A stretch of 64,000 bases of DNA, taken from contig NZ_CYUD01000003.1 of the NCBI RefSeq assembly GCF_001458295.1, positions 62,001 through 126,000 on the forward strand. The letters run 5' to 3'. A program made the translations under genes and the position numbers. The notes beneath the pieces are model-generated. The model saw nothing but the letters and a program-made list of their open reading frames with translations, ran no database searches and was not told the DNA's origin. Origin of the DNA: Ruegeria denitrificans (GTDB lineage Bacteria; Pseudomonadota; Alphaproteobacteria; Rhodobacterales; Rhodobacteraceae). Positions 34,928 to 44,907 of the stretch are shown here, piece by piece (the stretch's first letter is position 1; each line of letters opens with the position of its first letter).

Positions 34928-36603
34928 TGTGTCAGCTTCAGTTGTTTGATCGATGCAGCGATGGATTCAAACACCTGGTCTAGCGACAAGTTGGTGCTGC
35001 CCAAAGATCCATCGCTGTTGACTGCATAAACTTTGCCAGCGCTGCTGGCGCAATCCTCAATGGTGGTTACGCCGACTGCAGGTGCTTCGAAGGCAATACC
35101 GTATACGACCACGCCCTTTTTCTTTGCTTCTGCGCAGATATTAGAGGTGCGAGTGTTCTTTGTGGACGAACCAACAGAGTTGTAAGCGTTCCAGTACCAG
35201 TTGTTGATGTTGTTATTTTGCCAGTCATAGTTGTTCTCGGCGTTCCAGCGCAGCGAGGTACGGTTAAACAACTCGGGGTAAGTCAGACGATTGGCCTCGC
35301 CGGGCTCCTGATAGCCGTAGGGGTGGTTCCGAAATGTATCTTGCCGGGTCCAATAAAACCAAGGCGATTCATCTGGATCCGAAACTCTGACGCTATATTC
35401 ACCTACTTGTTCACCATCCACCGTGTATTCTGTGTTGAACCACACATCAGAATTTCCATCGCGCAAATCATCATCCAGCCGATATTGCGATGTGTTTTCA
35501 CCGTCGGTAAAGACGATCAGGATCTTTTCAACATCGTCTTCATAGTTTTTCGGGCGGTCACCGAAAGTTTGGGGGACAATCGTTTCGATCGCACCCGGGC
35601 TAACCCCCTCCCGCGACAACTGACCTATGATCCCTCTAAATTCAGGGTCCAGCAATGCCATGCCCCATTTCACGCCAATGTCGATTGAGGTATTGCCTTG
35701 CGCGGTCAAGTCGTCGATCTGCTCATGCAACTTGTCAATATCGTTTGTATGAGCCGTGATTTCACTACCTGCACGCGTCGCGCAGGTTAGAAATCTGGGT
35801 GCCTCCCACTGCGTGCCGTTGGTTCGGTACCGATCAAAGTGGGCCGTGCGCTGAAATGAAGCGTCTGGATCCAATACTGCTGTCTGGAAATCTGAACCGC
35901 GGAAGTTCAGGCAGTGGGAATAGGCGTGTTCCGCTGTCACGTTGGTAAACTTATCCAGAATATCTGCACCTGCGTTGACCTGGGTGGCATAAGGGATGAT
36001 CGAAATAGAAATCTTATCGGGGTTTTCCTTTTCGTACATCGTGGTCACGAAGTTTTTTGCCGCTTCCTGCAGAACTTCCATTTTGGTTTTGCCCGGCGTG
36101 GCCGAGGCCCTGCCCATCGAACCGGACATATCCAGAACCAGAGAAATTTCGACAGAACCAACAGATTCCTCTGCGGTGCTGGTGACCGCAGCCGTCAGGG
36201 TATCAATGCCGACCCATTTCATGAAATTGGTTGTGACGATTTTGTCGGATGTCGCGACCACTCTCCGAGAGCCGATACCTTCAAAGACCTGAATTTCGTA
36301 GTTGATGTCGCTCAACCCGGATTTTTGAATATATTCCTCTGCCACCACTTTGGCGGGAATTTCGACTTGATCCAAGTTAGCGGCGGCAAGAACTGCGCGA
36401 TCCAAGGTTGCTTGCATCGAGGCGCGTTCACGCTCAAATTTCATAATGTCGACGCCCATACCGGTTGTCGCAAACATCATGAAAAGGCCGATAATCACGA
36501 ACAGTGTGAAAACCGCACCATCTTCATCTTTGGCGAAATGGCGTGTGGCAGGCGCCATTTTCTCAGATTTCTTTAAGCCGCTTTGAAAAATGCGCTTCTT
36601 CAT
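34924..36603 (-). CDS. TadG-like pilus protein with von Willebrand A domain
   Basis: A 559-residue protein. An N-terminal TadE-like membrane segment (DEDGAVFTLFVIIGLFMMFATTGMGVDIMKFERERASMQATLDRAVLAAAN, about 25-75) precedes a large periplasmic von Willebrand A domain. Its MIDAS motif is LVLDMSGSMG near residue 155, the conserved Thr region is TAQGNTSIDIGVKWGMALL and the VFTDGENT strand follows. TadG-type proteins are thought to anchor or adapt the Flp pilus at the cell envelope. First gene of a three-gene tad unit behind a CtrA-type box. Confidence 0.9.
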   Translation of the reverse strand: MKKRIFQSGLKKSEKMAPATRHFAKDEDGAVFTLFVIIGLFMMFATTGMGVDIMKFERERASMQATLDRAVLAAANLDQVEIPAKVVAEEYIQKSGLSDINYEIQVFEGIGSRRVVATSDKIVTTNFMKWVGIDTLTAAVTSTAEESVGSVEISLVLDMSGSMGRASATPGKTKMEVLQEAAKNFVTTMYEKENPDKISISIIPYATQVNAGADILDKFTNVTAEHAYSHCLNFRGSDFQTAVLDPDASFQRTAHFDRYRTNGTQWEAPRFLTCATRAGSEITAHTNDIDKLHEQIDDLTAQGNTSIDIGVKWGMALLDPEFRGIIGQLSREGVSPGAIETIVPQTFGDRPKNYEDDVEKILIVFTDGENTSQYRLDDDLRDGNSDVWFNTEYTVDGEQVGEYSVRVSDPDESPWFYWTRQDTFRNHPYGYQEPGEANRLTYPELFNRTSLRWNAENNYDWQNNNINNWYWNAYNSVGSSTKNTRTSNICAEAKKKGVVVYGIAFEAPAVGVTTIEDCASSAGKVYAVNSDGSLGSTNLSLDQVFESIAASIKQLKLTQ

Positions 36604-36930
36604 ATTGAGGACCTCGCTGAGCAGACACCCAAACTGCTAAAGGAATATTAACTCATCATTAATAAAGCCGAATCGTGGCGGGATTTGGGCGAAAAAGCTT
36701 CTGATTTGCCTAGTTTGCATGCAAAGGAGGGATAATTTACGGACAGCGGGCGCCTCTGTTTTCGAATGGGCGACAATATCGAGATGGCAAGCCAAATTCA
36801 GCGACTCAGCGTTCATTACAGAACTTTTGATATGTTTTTCGAGTTTTATTTCTGCTTAATTATTGATCGTTTACCCAATGGGTGCGACAAAACGGCAGAG
36901 GGCAATTCGTTCGCCGGCATGGAGGAATAA
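36604..36930. other. Divergent intergenic region between tadG and glutamate dehydrogenase
   Basis: A/T-rich 327-base gap carrying both promoters. It holds a CtrA-type box (listed separately) and a perfect 12-base palindrome TTTGCATGCAAA (36714-36725). GGAGG stands 5 bases before the dehydrogenase ATG. Confidence 0.55.
36648..36662. promoter_or_regulatory. CtrA-type binding site upstream of tadG
   Basis: TTAA (36648-36651), seven bases, then TTAA (36659-36662): an exact TTAA-N7-TTAA match to the alphaproteobacterial CtrA consensus, 45 bases before the tadG start. CtrA controls motility, pili and related surface traits in Rhodobacterales, so this fits the gene behind it. Confidence 0.6.
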
Positions 36931-38361
36931 ATGACGGCTATAAAAGAACCCAGTTTTCGCGAAAGTGTAGACCTTATGTTCAACAGGGCGGCGTCCCTGA
37001 TGGATTTACCCCCGGGGCTGGAGGAAAAAATTCGCGTCTGTAACGCGACCTATACTGTGAGATTCGGTGTGCGACTGCGGGGTGATATTCATACTTTCAC
37101 CGGCTATCGGTCGGTTCACTCCGAACATATGGAGCCGGTCAAGGGCGGTATTCGATACGCTCTGGCTGTAAACCAGGACGAAGTTGAAGCCCTAGCGGCA
37201 CTGATGACCTATAAATGTGCGCTGGTGGAAACTCCCTTTGGTGGCTCAAAAGGTGGTTTGTGCATTGATCCCCGGCAATATGAAGAGCACGAGCTAGAGC
37301 AGATCACACGTCGCTTTGCCTATGAACTGGCCAAGCGCGACTTGATCAACCCGTCTCAGAACGTGCCTGCGCCTGATATGGGTACGGGCGAGCGTGAGAT
37401 GGCGTGGATTTCGGACCAATACGCTCGGATGAACACAACCGACATCAACTCGCGCGCTTGTGTGACGGGCAAGCCGCTGAATGCAGGTGGTATCGCCGGT
37501 CGTGTTGAGGCAACCGGACGGGGCATCCAATACGCGTTGCGCGAATTCTTCCGGCATCCTGAGGATATGCAAAAGGCAGGCCTGACCGGCAAGCTGGACG
37601 GCAAGCGCGTTGTCGTGCAGGGGTTGGGCAACGTGGGATACCATGCGGCAAAGTTTCTGAGCGAAGAGGATGGTGCTCGCATCGTCGGCATCATCGAATG
37701 GGATGGCGCGCTTTGTAACCCTGACGGGATTGATGTTGAATCGGTGCGCCAGTGGATTGTGAAGCACGGGGGTGTAAGTGATTATCCAGACGCGACGCAT
37801 TCAGCCGAAGGCGGCGAGGTTCTGGAGGCGGAATGTGACATTCTCGTTCCAGCGGCCCTTGAAGGCGTCATCAACCTGTCGAACGCCGAGCGGATCAAAG
37901 CACCTTTGATCATTGAGGCTGCGAATGGTCCAGTGACCGCAGGTGCGGATGAAATCCTGCGCAAGAAGGGCGTCGTGATTATCCCCGACATGTATGCGAA
38001 TGCCGGTGGTGTGACGGTTTCTTACTTTGAGTGGGTGAAGAACCTCAGCCATATCCGTTTTGGCCGGATGCAGCGTCGTCAGGAAGAAGCGCGGCATGAG
38101 TTGATCGTCAGCGAGCTGGAACGGCTGGACCGTTATCTGGATGATGCGTGGTCGATGTCTCCGAACTTCAAGGCCAAATACCTTCGCGGTGCGGATGAGC
38201 TGGAGTTGGTACGTTCGGGTCTCGATGACACGATGCGAATTGCTTACCAGTCCATGCGTGAAGTCTGGCACAGCCGTGACGACGTCGAGGATTTGCGGAC
38301 GGCTGCGTACATCGTGGCCATTGATCGCGTCTCGAAAAGCTACCGCGCCAAAGGGCTTTAA
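36931..38361 (+). CDS. Glu/Leu/Phe/Val dehydrogenase (glutamate dehydrogenase)
   Basis: A 476-residue NAD(P)-dependent dehydrogenase, interconverting glutamate and 2-oxoglutarate plus ammonia. The catalytic lysine region is VKGGIRYA and ALMTYKCALVETPFGGSKGGLCIDP; the Rossmann motif is VVQGLGNVGYHAAKFL; and the segment DMYANAGGVTVSYFEWVKN is typical of the GDH family. Its length fits hexameric GDH. Cofactor preference is not evident. The gene is monocistronic: a strong hairpin follows 13 bases after its stop. Confidence 0.95.
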   Translation: MTAIKEPSFRESVDLMFNRAASLMDLPPGLEEKIRVCNATYTVRFGVRLRGDIHTFTGYRSVHSEHMEPVKGGIRYALAVNQDEVEALAALMTYKCALVETPFGGSKGGLCIDPRQYEEHELEQITRRFAYELAKRDLINPSQNVPAPDMGTGEREMAWISDQYARMNTTDINSRACVTGKPLNAGGIAGRVEATGRGIQYALREFFRHPEDMQKAGLTGKLDGKRVVVQGLGNVGYHAAKFLSEEDGARIVGIIEWDGALCNPDGIDVESVRQWIVKHGGVSDYPDATHSAEGGEVLEAECDILVPAALEGVINLSNAERIKAPLIIEAANGPVTAGADEILRKKGVVIIPDMYANAGGVTVSYFEWVKNLSHIRFGRMQRRQEEARHELIVSELERLDRYLDDAWSMSPNFKAKYLRGADELELVRSGLDDTMRIAYQSMREVWHSRDDVEDLRTAAYIVAIDRVSKSYRAKGL

Positions 38362-38373
38362 TTTTGCGCTTTG

Positions 38374-38407
38374 CAGGGGCGGTCGGACCACGGTCCGACC
38401 GCCCCTG
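38374..38407 (+). terminator. Strong hairpin terminator after glutamate dehydrogenase
   Basis: Perfect 16-bp arms (38374-38389 and 38392-38407, beginning CAGGGGCGG) around a 2-base centre, followed by a short T-containing stretch. It probably terminates the dehydrogenase transcript. Confidence 0.75.
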
Positions 38408-38510
38408 TTGCTGTTTGGCCTAAATTGGTATCACGCGGAGAAAAGGGCGATGGCAGGTGATTTGTTTGACGGGTAAACTTCCGCGAAAGAAACGATTCCG
38501 GGAGATTCCC

Positions 38511-38807
38511 ATGTTGCGTACCGCCATCGCGACCCTTTTGTTGGCCACACCTCTGGCTGCTCAAGAAACCAAAGAACAAAGCTGCCAGTATCAGGGGGAA
38601 GTCGTTGCGGCGATCCAAAAAGCGCGACTGGACAGGGTCAAGGAACGTGACGTACCGCAAGCGGTGGCTGACACAAGTCCGACATGGCCCGAAAACTACA
38701 ACGCGGCCATTCCGTTGATCACCCCTTGGGTTTACGAGCAAAAAATGCGCGATGTGCGCAAAAAGGACCTGGGCGCCGCTTGGTTAGAGCTGTGTCTGCA
38801 GCAATAA
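38511..38807 (+). CDS. Small secreted protein, function unknown
   Basis: A 98-residue protein with a clear signal peptide (MLRTAIATLLLATPLAA-QE). The mature part is about 80 residues, helical and charged, with two cysteines (in SCQYQGE and at LELCLQQ) that could form a disulfide. GGGAG 6 bases before the ATG at 38511 fixes the start. No named family recognised. It lies between glutamate dehydrogenase and dnaG, co-directional with both. Confidence 0.75.
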   Translation: MLRTAIATLLLATPLAAQETKEQSCQYQGEVVAAIQKARLDRVKERDVPQAVADTSPTWPENYNAAIPLITPWVYEQKMRDVRKKDLGAAWLELCLQQ

Positions 38808-38885
38808 TCCACAGCTAAGCGAATTCGCTGTGGATAAGCGCGCCATCCCCTTGGCGCGCGTTTGCATTTCTGGCAGGCTTGACAA

Positions 38886-40835
38886 ATGTCACTGCCCCCC
38901 GGATTTCTGGATGAACTGCGTACCCGCCTCAGCCTGTCTCAGGTCGTTGGGCGCAAGGTCATGTGGGATGCGCGTAAGTCCAATCAGGGCAAGGGCGACA
39001 TGTGGGCACCGTGCCCGTTCCATCATGAAAAGACCGCGTCCTTCCATGTCGACGACCAAAAAGGGTTCTACTACTGTTTTGGCTGCCATGCCAAAGGCGA
39101 TGCGATTAGCTTTGTGAAAGAGACCGAGAATGTCTCGTTCATCGAAGCAGTCGAAATTCTGGCGCGCGAAGCCGGAATGCCGATGCCCGCACGCGACCCC
39201 AAGGCACAGGAGAAGCAGGATCGCCGCTCGCAATTGGCCGAGGTTATGGAGCAGGCAGCACAGTTCTTCCGCCTGCAGCTCAAGACTGGGGCAGGGGGCG
39301 CGGCGCTCGATTACTTGAACCGTCGCGGACTGGACGCGCAGGCCTTGGAGCGGTGGGAAATCGGCTTTGCCCCCGACGGTTGGCAGGCGCTGTGGGATCA
39401 CCTACGGGGTAAGAATGTGGCCGAGGATCTGATCCTGGGCGCGGGTTTGGCCAAGCCATCGAACAAGGGCAAAAAGCCTTATGATACGTTCCGCAACCGG
39501 ATCATGTTCCCGATCCGCGACCCGCGCGGGCGCTGTATCGCCTTTGGCGGTCGCGCGATGGACCCAAACGACAACGCCAAATATCTGAACTCGCCCGAGA
39601 CCGATCTGTTCGACAAAGGGCGCAGCCTCTATAACCACGGCCCTGCGCGGCAATCGGCGGGCAAGGACCTGCCCTTGGTCGTGGCCGAAGGGTATATGGA
39701 CGTCATCGCATTGGCCGAGGCCGGGTTTGGCGCCTCGGTTGCGCCGCTCGGCACTGCGATTACCGAACATCAGCTGCAACTTCTGTGGCGTATCTCGGAC
39801 GAGCCGATCATCGCACTGGATGGCGATACGGCCGGTCTGCGGGCCGCCATGCGGGCGGTTGATCTGGCTCTGCCGCTGCTAGAGGCCGGTAAATCTTTGC
39901 GCTTTGCCCTGATGCCCGAAGGGAAAGACCCTGACGATCTGTTGCGCGCCGAAGGGGCAGGGGCCGTTCAGGCTGTGCTGGACGGGGCCATTCCGATGGT
40001 CAAACTTCTGTGGCAGCGCGAAACCGAAGGCAAGGTTTTTGACAGCCCGGAACGCAAGGCGGCGTTGGACAAGGTGCTGCGGGACAAGATCAAACTGATC
40101 CGCGACCCTTCGATCCGGTCCCATTACGGGCAAGAGATCAAGGATCTGCGCTGGCAATTGTTCCGCCCGCAGCGTCAATCGGGGAACCGCCAATGGCAAC
40201 CACGTGGCAAGTGGCAACCGGCAAAACAGCCTGCAACGCCCGGTGCGCGGGCGTCGTTTTTGGCCTCATCCGAAGATGCAGAGATTCAGCTGCGCGAAGC
40301 GGCTATTCTGGCCATTGCTGCGCTGAACCCTGAAGTTGTCGTGCAGTTTGAGCATCAGTTGGAAGAGATGGAGTGCCGCGATCCCGACCATGCCGCCCTG
40401 CGCCATGCGATCTTGCGCCATGCGATTGACGATCCTGACAACCTGAAAGACCACATTGCCGAAACTTTGAGGCCTCAAGCCCTTGAAAACCTGCTGGCCC
40501 TTCGCCATGTCGCAGTAATCCCCTGTGTGTACAAACCAGGCGACGTTGAAAAGGCCGAGATGACTCTGGCCGAGGAACTCGCAAAGATCAAAGCGCTCCG
40601 GGGGTTGGATGCTGAGATTGCCGAAGCTGCAGAGGAACTGTCCGATCTGGCCGATGAGGCGTTGACGTACCGATTGGCGCAAGCTGCCGAAGAACGCAAC
40701 CGCACAAGCCGCAGCCAGAACGAGGACAGGGCCGTTTTCGACATCGCCGACAATGGCGCGCGGATCAACCGCGACGAGAAAGATGCGTTCAAAGCAATCA
40801 TGTCGGGCATCAATTTTGAACGGAAACGCCGGTGA
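38886..40835 (+). CDS. dnaG: DNA primase
   Basis: A 649-residue primase making RNA primers for replication. The N-terminal zinc-binding domain has CPFHHEKTASFHV and YYCFGCHAKGDAI (about 41-70); the TOPRIM core has VVAEGYMDVIAL and ALDGDTAGLRAA (around 265-325); and the C-terminal part (about 450-649) is the helicase-binding domain. Followed 114 bases later by rpoD, so this is the dnaG-rpoD half of the macromolecular-synthesis operon; rpsU is not present upstream. Confidence 0.97.
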   Translation: MSLPPGFLDELRTRLSLSQVVGRKVMWDARKSNQGKGDMWAPCPFHHEKTASFHVDDQKGFYYCFGCHAKGDAISFVKETENVSFIEAVEILAREAGMPMPARDPKAQEKQDRRSQLAEVMEQAAQFFRLQLKTGAGGAALDYLNRRGLDAQALERWEIGFAPDGWQALWDHLRGKNVAEDLILGAGLAKPSNKGKKPYDTFRNRIMFPIRDPRGRCIAFGGRAMDPNDNAKYLNSPETDLFDKGRSLYNHGPARQSAGKDLPLVVAEGYMDVIALAEAGFGASVAPLGTAITEHQLQLLWRISDEPIIALDGDTAGLRAAMRAVDLALPLLEAGKSLRFALMPEGKDPDDLLRAEGAGAVQAVLDGAIPMVKLLWQRETEGKVFDSPERKAALDKVLRDKIKLIRDPSIRSHYGQEIKDLRWQLFRPQRQSGNRQWQPRGKWQPAKQPATPGARASFLASSEDAEIQLREAAILAIAALNPEVVVQFEHQLEEMECRDPDHAALRHAILRHAIDDPDNLKDHIAETLRPQALENLLALRHVAVIPCVYKPGDVEKAEMTLAEELAKIKALRGLDAEIAEAAEELSDLADEALTYRLAQAAEERNRTSRSQNEDRAVFDIADNGARINRDEKDAFKAIMSGINFERKRR

Positions 40836-40949
40836 AGTGGTGTTTTCGTAAGGCACTGGAAAAGAAAAGCAGGTAAACGGGTGGCCGAATCACTTCTACG
40901 CGCTAATGATTCGGTTGAAACGAATCACCCATCCCTGCAGGAGCATTGA

Positions 40950-42938
40950 ATGGCCGCCAAGGATACGAACGAAGACCGCAAATCCGACGAGCAGGAACAG
41001 GAAATCTCGCTGGACATGAGTCAGGCTAACGTCAAGAAGATGATCGCCGAGGCCCGCGAGAAAGGTTACATCACCTACGACCAGCTCAACCAGGTGCTGC
41101 CGCCTGATCAGGTCAGCTCGGAACAGATCGAAGACGTTATGTCGATGCTGTCCGAAATGGGCATCAACATCATCGAAGATGAAGAGGCCGAAGAGGAAGA
41201 GAATAAAGGCTCTACCGAGCTGACCACCACGGAAAGCAACCGTGAGGTTGCGCTGTCTGGTGCTGCAGCTGAAAAACTGGACCGCACTGACGACCCAGTG
41301 CGCATGTATCTGCGCGAAATGGGCAGCGTCGAACTGCTGAGCCGTGAGGGTGAGATTGCCATCGCCAAGCGGATCGAAGCCGGTCGGAACACGATGATTG
41401 CCGGTTTGTGCGAAAGCCCGCTGACATTCCAGGCGATCACCATCTGGCACGACGAATTGCTGTCTGAAGACATTCTGCTGCGTGACGTCATCGATCTGGA
41501 GACCACGTTTGGCAACCAGATGGACGAAGAAGGCGATGTCGAAGAGCCTGTTGTCGACACCTCGGCCGTGCAAGCGGCAAAGCCTGCCAAGGACACCGGC
41601 CCGGAACTGGACGCGGACGGCAATCCGATCGCCAATGACGACGATGATGACGATGATGATCAGGCCAATATGTCGCTGGCCGCGATGGAAGCGGCCCTGA
41701 AAGATCAGGTGCTGACCACGCTCGAGCGGATTTCGACCGATTTCTCGATGTTGTCGGAAATGCAGGACAGCCGGATTTCCGCCACGCTGAACGAGGACGG
41801 TTCGTTCAGTGCAAAGGATGAAGAGACTTATCAAAAGCTTCGGGCAGAGATTGTTGAGCTGGTGAATGGTCTTCACTTGCACAATAACCGGATCGAGGCG
41901 CTGATTGACCAGCTCTACGGCATCAACCGCCGGGTCATGTCGCTGGACAGTGCGATGGTGAAACTGGCGGACCAAGCCCGCATCAACCGTCGCGAGTTTA
42001 TCGACGCCTATCGCGGCCGCGAACTGGACCCGAACTGGCTGACCGAGATGGCCGAAAAGCCGGGCCGGGGCTGGCAGATGTTCATCGAACGCTCGACCGC
42101 CAAGGTCGAGGAGCTGCGCAATGATATGGCACAGGTCGGGCAGTATGTCGGTCTCGACATCCCTGAATTCCGCCGCATCGTGCAGCAGGTTCAAAAGGGT
42201 GAGAAAGAGGCGCGTCAGGCCAAGAAGGAAATGGTCGAGGCGAACCTGCGTCTGGTGATCTCGATTGCCAAAAAATACACGAACCGCGGCCTGCAATTCC
42301 TTGATCTTATTCAGGAAGGTAACATCGGCCTGATGAAGGCGGTGGACAAGTTCGAATACCGCCGTGGCTATAAGTTCTCGACCTATGCGACCTGGTGGAT
42401 CCGTCAGGCGATCACGCGTTCGATCGCGGATCAGGCCCGCACGATCCGTATTCCGGTTCACATGATCGAGACGATCAACAAGCTGGTCCGGACCGGTCGT
42501 CAGATGCTGCACGAGATTGGCCGCGAGCCGACGCCGGAAGAACTGGCCGAAAAGCTGCAGATGCCGCTGGAGAAGGTCCGCAAGGTGATGAAAATCGCCA
42601 AAGAGCCGATCTCTCTCGAAACGCCGATTGGCGACGAGGAAGACAGCCAGTTGGGCGATTTCATCGAGGACAAGAATGCCGTGCTGCCGTTGGACAGTGC
42701 CATTCAGGAAAACCTCAAGGAAACGACCACACGGGTTCTGGCCTCGCTCACCCCACGTGAAGAACGGGTTCTGAGGATGCGTTTTGGCATCGGCATGAAC
42801 ACCGATCACACGCTGGAAGAGGTCGGTCAGCAGTTCAGCGTGACCCGCGAACGTATCCGTCAGATCGAAGCGAAGGCGCTGCGGAAGCTGAAACATCCCA
42901 GCCGGTCGCGTAAACTGCGATCCTTCCTGGATCAGTAA
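40950..42938 (+). CDS. rpoD: RNA polymerase primary sigma factor
   Basis: A 662-residue sigma-70 factor for housekeeping promoters. Region 1.1 lies at about 15-80, region 1.2 at [29 protein letters not shown], region 2 at [56 protein letters not shown], and region 4 at [11 protein letters not shown]...[27 protein letters not shown]. The non-conserved region between 1.2 and 2 carries a run of eight aspartates (230-237) within an acidic insert. Downstream of dnaG, ends at a clear terminator. Confidence 0.98.
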   Translation: MAAKDTNEDRKSDEQEQEISLDMSQANVKKMIAEAREKGYITYDQLNQVLPPDQVSSEQIEDVMSMLSEMGINIIEDEEAEEEENKGSTELTTTESNREVALSGAAAEKLDRTDDPVRMYLREMGSVELLSREGEIAIAKRIEAGRNTMIAGLCESPLTFQAITIWHDELLSEDILLRDVIDLETTFGNQMDEEGDVEEPVVDTSAVQAAKPAKDTGPELDADGNPIANDDDDDDDDQANMSLAAMEAALKDQVLTTLERISTDFSMLSEMQDSRISATLNEDGSFSAKDEETYQKLRAEIVELVNGLHLHNNRIEALIDQLYGINRRVMSLDSAMVKLADQARINRREFIDAYRGRELDPNWLTEMAEKPGRGWQMFIERSTAKVEELRNDMAQVGQYVGLDIPEFRRIVQQVQKGEKEARQAKKEMVEANLRLVISIAKKYTNRGLQFLDLIQEGNIGLMKAVDKFEYRRGYKFSTYATWWIRQAITRSIADQARTIRIPVHMIETINKLVRTGRQMLHEIGREPTPEELAEKLQMPLEKVRKVMKIAKEPISLETPIGDEEDSQLGDFIEDKNAVLPLDSAIQENLKETTTRVLASLTPREERVLRMRFGIGMNTDHTLEEVGQQFSVTRERIRQIEAKALRKLKHPSRSRKLRSFLDQ

Positions 42939-42942
42939 TACA

Positions 42943-42972
42943 AAGGGCGTCTCGAATGAGGCGCCTTTTTTC
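42943..42972 (+). terminator. Rho-independent terminator after rpoD
   Basis: AAGG(G)CGTCTC pairs with GAGGCGCCTT (one bulged G, one G-U) around a GAAT loop and runs into TTTTTT. It begins about 5 bases after the rpoD stop. Confidence 0.9.
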
Positions 42973-43125
42973 TTTCTGCCCACGGGCTTTCACATTGTCC
43001 GCTTCAAAGATCAAATTGGCGAGAAGTCACAAGGCTAGATCCCTGCGCCTCCTTATATCCGCATTGTCCACTCATGGGACAGGCCGGGGCGAGGCTTTGC
43101 GGCTGATGACCCCCGGCCACTTGCA

Positions 43126-44145
43126 TCAGGAACTATCCGGCAAATCCAGGCGACTGCGGAACGTGCTGGGGGCCTGACCGGTCCAGCGTTTGAAAGCAGT
43201 CGAAAAGGCTGGTTGGTCAGCATACCCCAGCGAATAGGCAATCTCGGACAGGGGCATATCGTTCGTGATGAAGGTTTGCGCCAAATCGCATCTGAGGTCG
43301 TCGACGATATCGCGATAACTGGCTCCTTCCTCTTTCAGCCGCCGGGTGAAGGTGCGCGGACTCATCCCCAAATTGGCGGCAGCCTCATCGGCGTGAATGA
43401 CGGTGCCGGGCAGTGACCGAGTGATCAGCCCTTCGACCTGCGCCCTGAGTTTTTGCTTGGGTGAACGCCGCTCGGCAAGGACACGTTCCCCATATTCCAG
43501 AAGGTGCGCACGCAGGTTCGAATCGTAGGTCGGAACCGGTAAATTCAACGTGGATACGGCAAGAACGATTTCGAACCGTTCTGCGCCGAATACAACCGGA
43601 AATCCGGCAAGCTTTTGAAATTTATCTCTGTTTCCACCAACCTCATGCTGAAATCGTATCTCAATCGGATAGAAGTTTGATTGCGTCAGGGTCCGCATGC
43701 GAGCCAACCCGGCGAACATGAGAAACTCGGTCCGGCGATGATAGCGGGCAAAGCTGGCGTCCTTCCATTCGGCCTCAACAGTGGCAAAGTTTCCGGCAAG
43801 ACGCAGCGTAAAGGCAATGGCTGGGTCGATGAACATGTGAAAGCGCGAGGTATTCTCGATCACCTGCCGAAGGTCGCGCGAGTACTTACTGATATAAGCG
43901 GTCAGGCTGGACGATGACGAAAACTGCAATCCGGTTTGCGCGGCGAAGGTGATATCGCCCAAGGTATCGCAGGCATAACGCGCGAACAGGGCCTCTTGAT
44001 GGGCACTGCATGTTGTGGCCGATGCTGCAATTGATTCCCGGGTTAGCTCGCATTTTCCAAGGATGCGGTCGGAGGCTTGGGTGCCATTGGTTCGCTGATC
44101 AAGTGCTCTGGTCAAAAGCTGCAGGCGGGCGATATCAACTTCCAT
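43126..44145 (-). CDS. AraC-family transcriptional regulator
   Basis: A 339-residue regulator with an N-terminal effector region of the Arabinose_bd type (about 1-220) and a C-terminal AraC double HTH (about 235-330, PRTFTRRLKEEGASYRDIVDDLRCDLAQTFITNDMPLSEIAYSLGYADQPAFSTAFKRWTG). I start at the ATG at 44145 (MEVDIARLQLL), preceded by GGTGGAA; in-frame codons back to 44280 add residues unlike the family. No adjacent metabolic target is obvious; the ligand is unknown. Confidence 0.9.
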   Translation of the reverse strand: MEVDIARLQLLTRALDQRTNGTQASDRILGKCELTRESIAASATTCSAHQEALFARYACDTLGDITFAAQTGLQFSSSSSLTAYISKYSRDLRQVIENTSRFHMFIDPAIAFTLRLAGNFATVEAEWKDASFARYHRRTEFLMFAGLARMRTLTQSNFYPIEIRFQHEVGGNRDKFQKLAGFPVVFGAERFEIVLAVSTLNLPVPTYDSNLRAHLLEYGERVLAERRSPKQKLRAQVEGLITRSLPGTVIHADEAAANLGMSPRTFTRRLKEEGASYRDIVDDLRCDLAQTFITNDMPLSEIAYSLGYADQPAFSTAFKRWTGQAPSTFRSRLDLPDSS

Positions 44146-44469
44146 GGCTATTCCACCGTAAATTCCACCGGGTTCCACGCCAAAGCGGCGCATTGGGCGG
44201 TTTTTTGATCCCAAGTCGTGCTTCAATGTCTGGAATTCGAATGGTTTTGGCAGGCAAAAACAAGACCCAACGGCAGACATTGTGTAATTTCTGCCCGATG
44301 TCGGATTAGCACCTTTTTGGGGATGAGGTCAGAGCCCCGGTAAACTTACCAATACCGGCGGCTCCCCGGCACCTTCGAACGGCTGCGAAATGGATGGCCT
44401 CATGTCGCATTGCCCGGATTCGGCCAAGGTGAAAGAGTGGCGGCAGTTAACTGATCTGGCGCACCAAAC
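44146..44469. other. Gap between the AraC gene and the DCC gene
   Basis: About 320 bases between divergent genes; apart from the possible N-terminal extension of the AraC frame and the promoters I see nothing recognisable. Confidence 0.35.
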
Positions 44470-44907
44470 ATGCCGAATCTTGCCACAACCGAATTGATGG
44501 GCAGTCAGGATGCCATTGTTTTTGATGGTGAATGCGTCCTGTGTTCCGGGTTTTTTCAGTTTATGGCGGCACGGAATAAATCACAGCGTTTTAAGTTTGC
44601 GACTGCGCAATCGCCGGTGGGACAACGCCTGTATCAGGAACTTGGTCTGCCTACGCAAGATTTTGAAACAAATCTGGTTATCATAAATGGTAAAGTGCAC
44701 CAGCGGCTGGATGCGTTTGCTGCGGCGATGAATGCGTTGCCGGGAATTTGGCCGGTCCTTTCAATTTGCAGGTTTCTGCCTGGATGGATTAAAGACCCGC
44801 TGTATCACGCTATTGCCCGCAACAGATACAAGATGTTTGGGCGTAACCCGACCTGTTTGATTCCAGATGCCGCGCTGCGAAACCGGTTTTTGCCCGAGGG
44901 GTTTTGA
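44470..44907 (+). CDS. DCC-family thiol-disulfide oxidoreductase-like protein (DUF393)
   Basis: A 145-residue protein with the family signature DGECVLCSGFFQFM near residues 19-32 (DGxCxLC), the FKFATAQSPVGQRL segment and the C-terminal RNRYKMFGRNPTCLIP. DCC proteins have a thioredoxin-like fold with a CxxC pair (here C21 and C24) and are predicted redox or isomerase proteins; the function is not established. Its stop is immediately followed by the GTG of the next gene, so the two are translationally linked. Confidence 0.88.
   Translation: MPNLATTELMGSQDAIVFDGECVLCSGFFQFMAARNKSQRFKFATAQSPVGQRLYQELGLPTQDFETNLVIINGKVHQRLDAFAAAMNALPGIWPVLSICRFLPGWIKDPLYHAIARNRYKMFGRNPTCLIPDAALRNRFLPEGF

Noticed and set aside
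40896-42983. Very long open frame antisense to rpoD (695 codons)
   Set aside because: It is the mirror of rpoD in a G/C-rich codon pattern; the rpoD reading has clear sigma-70 domains and the antisense product has none.
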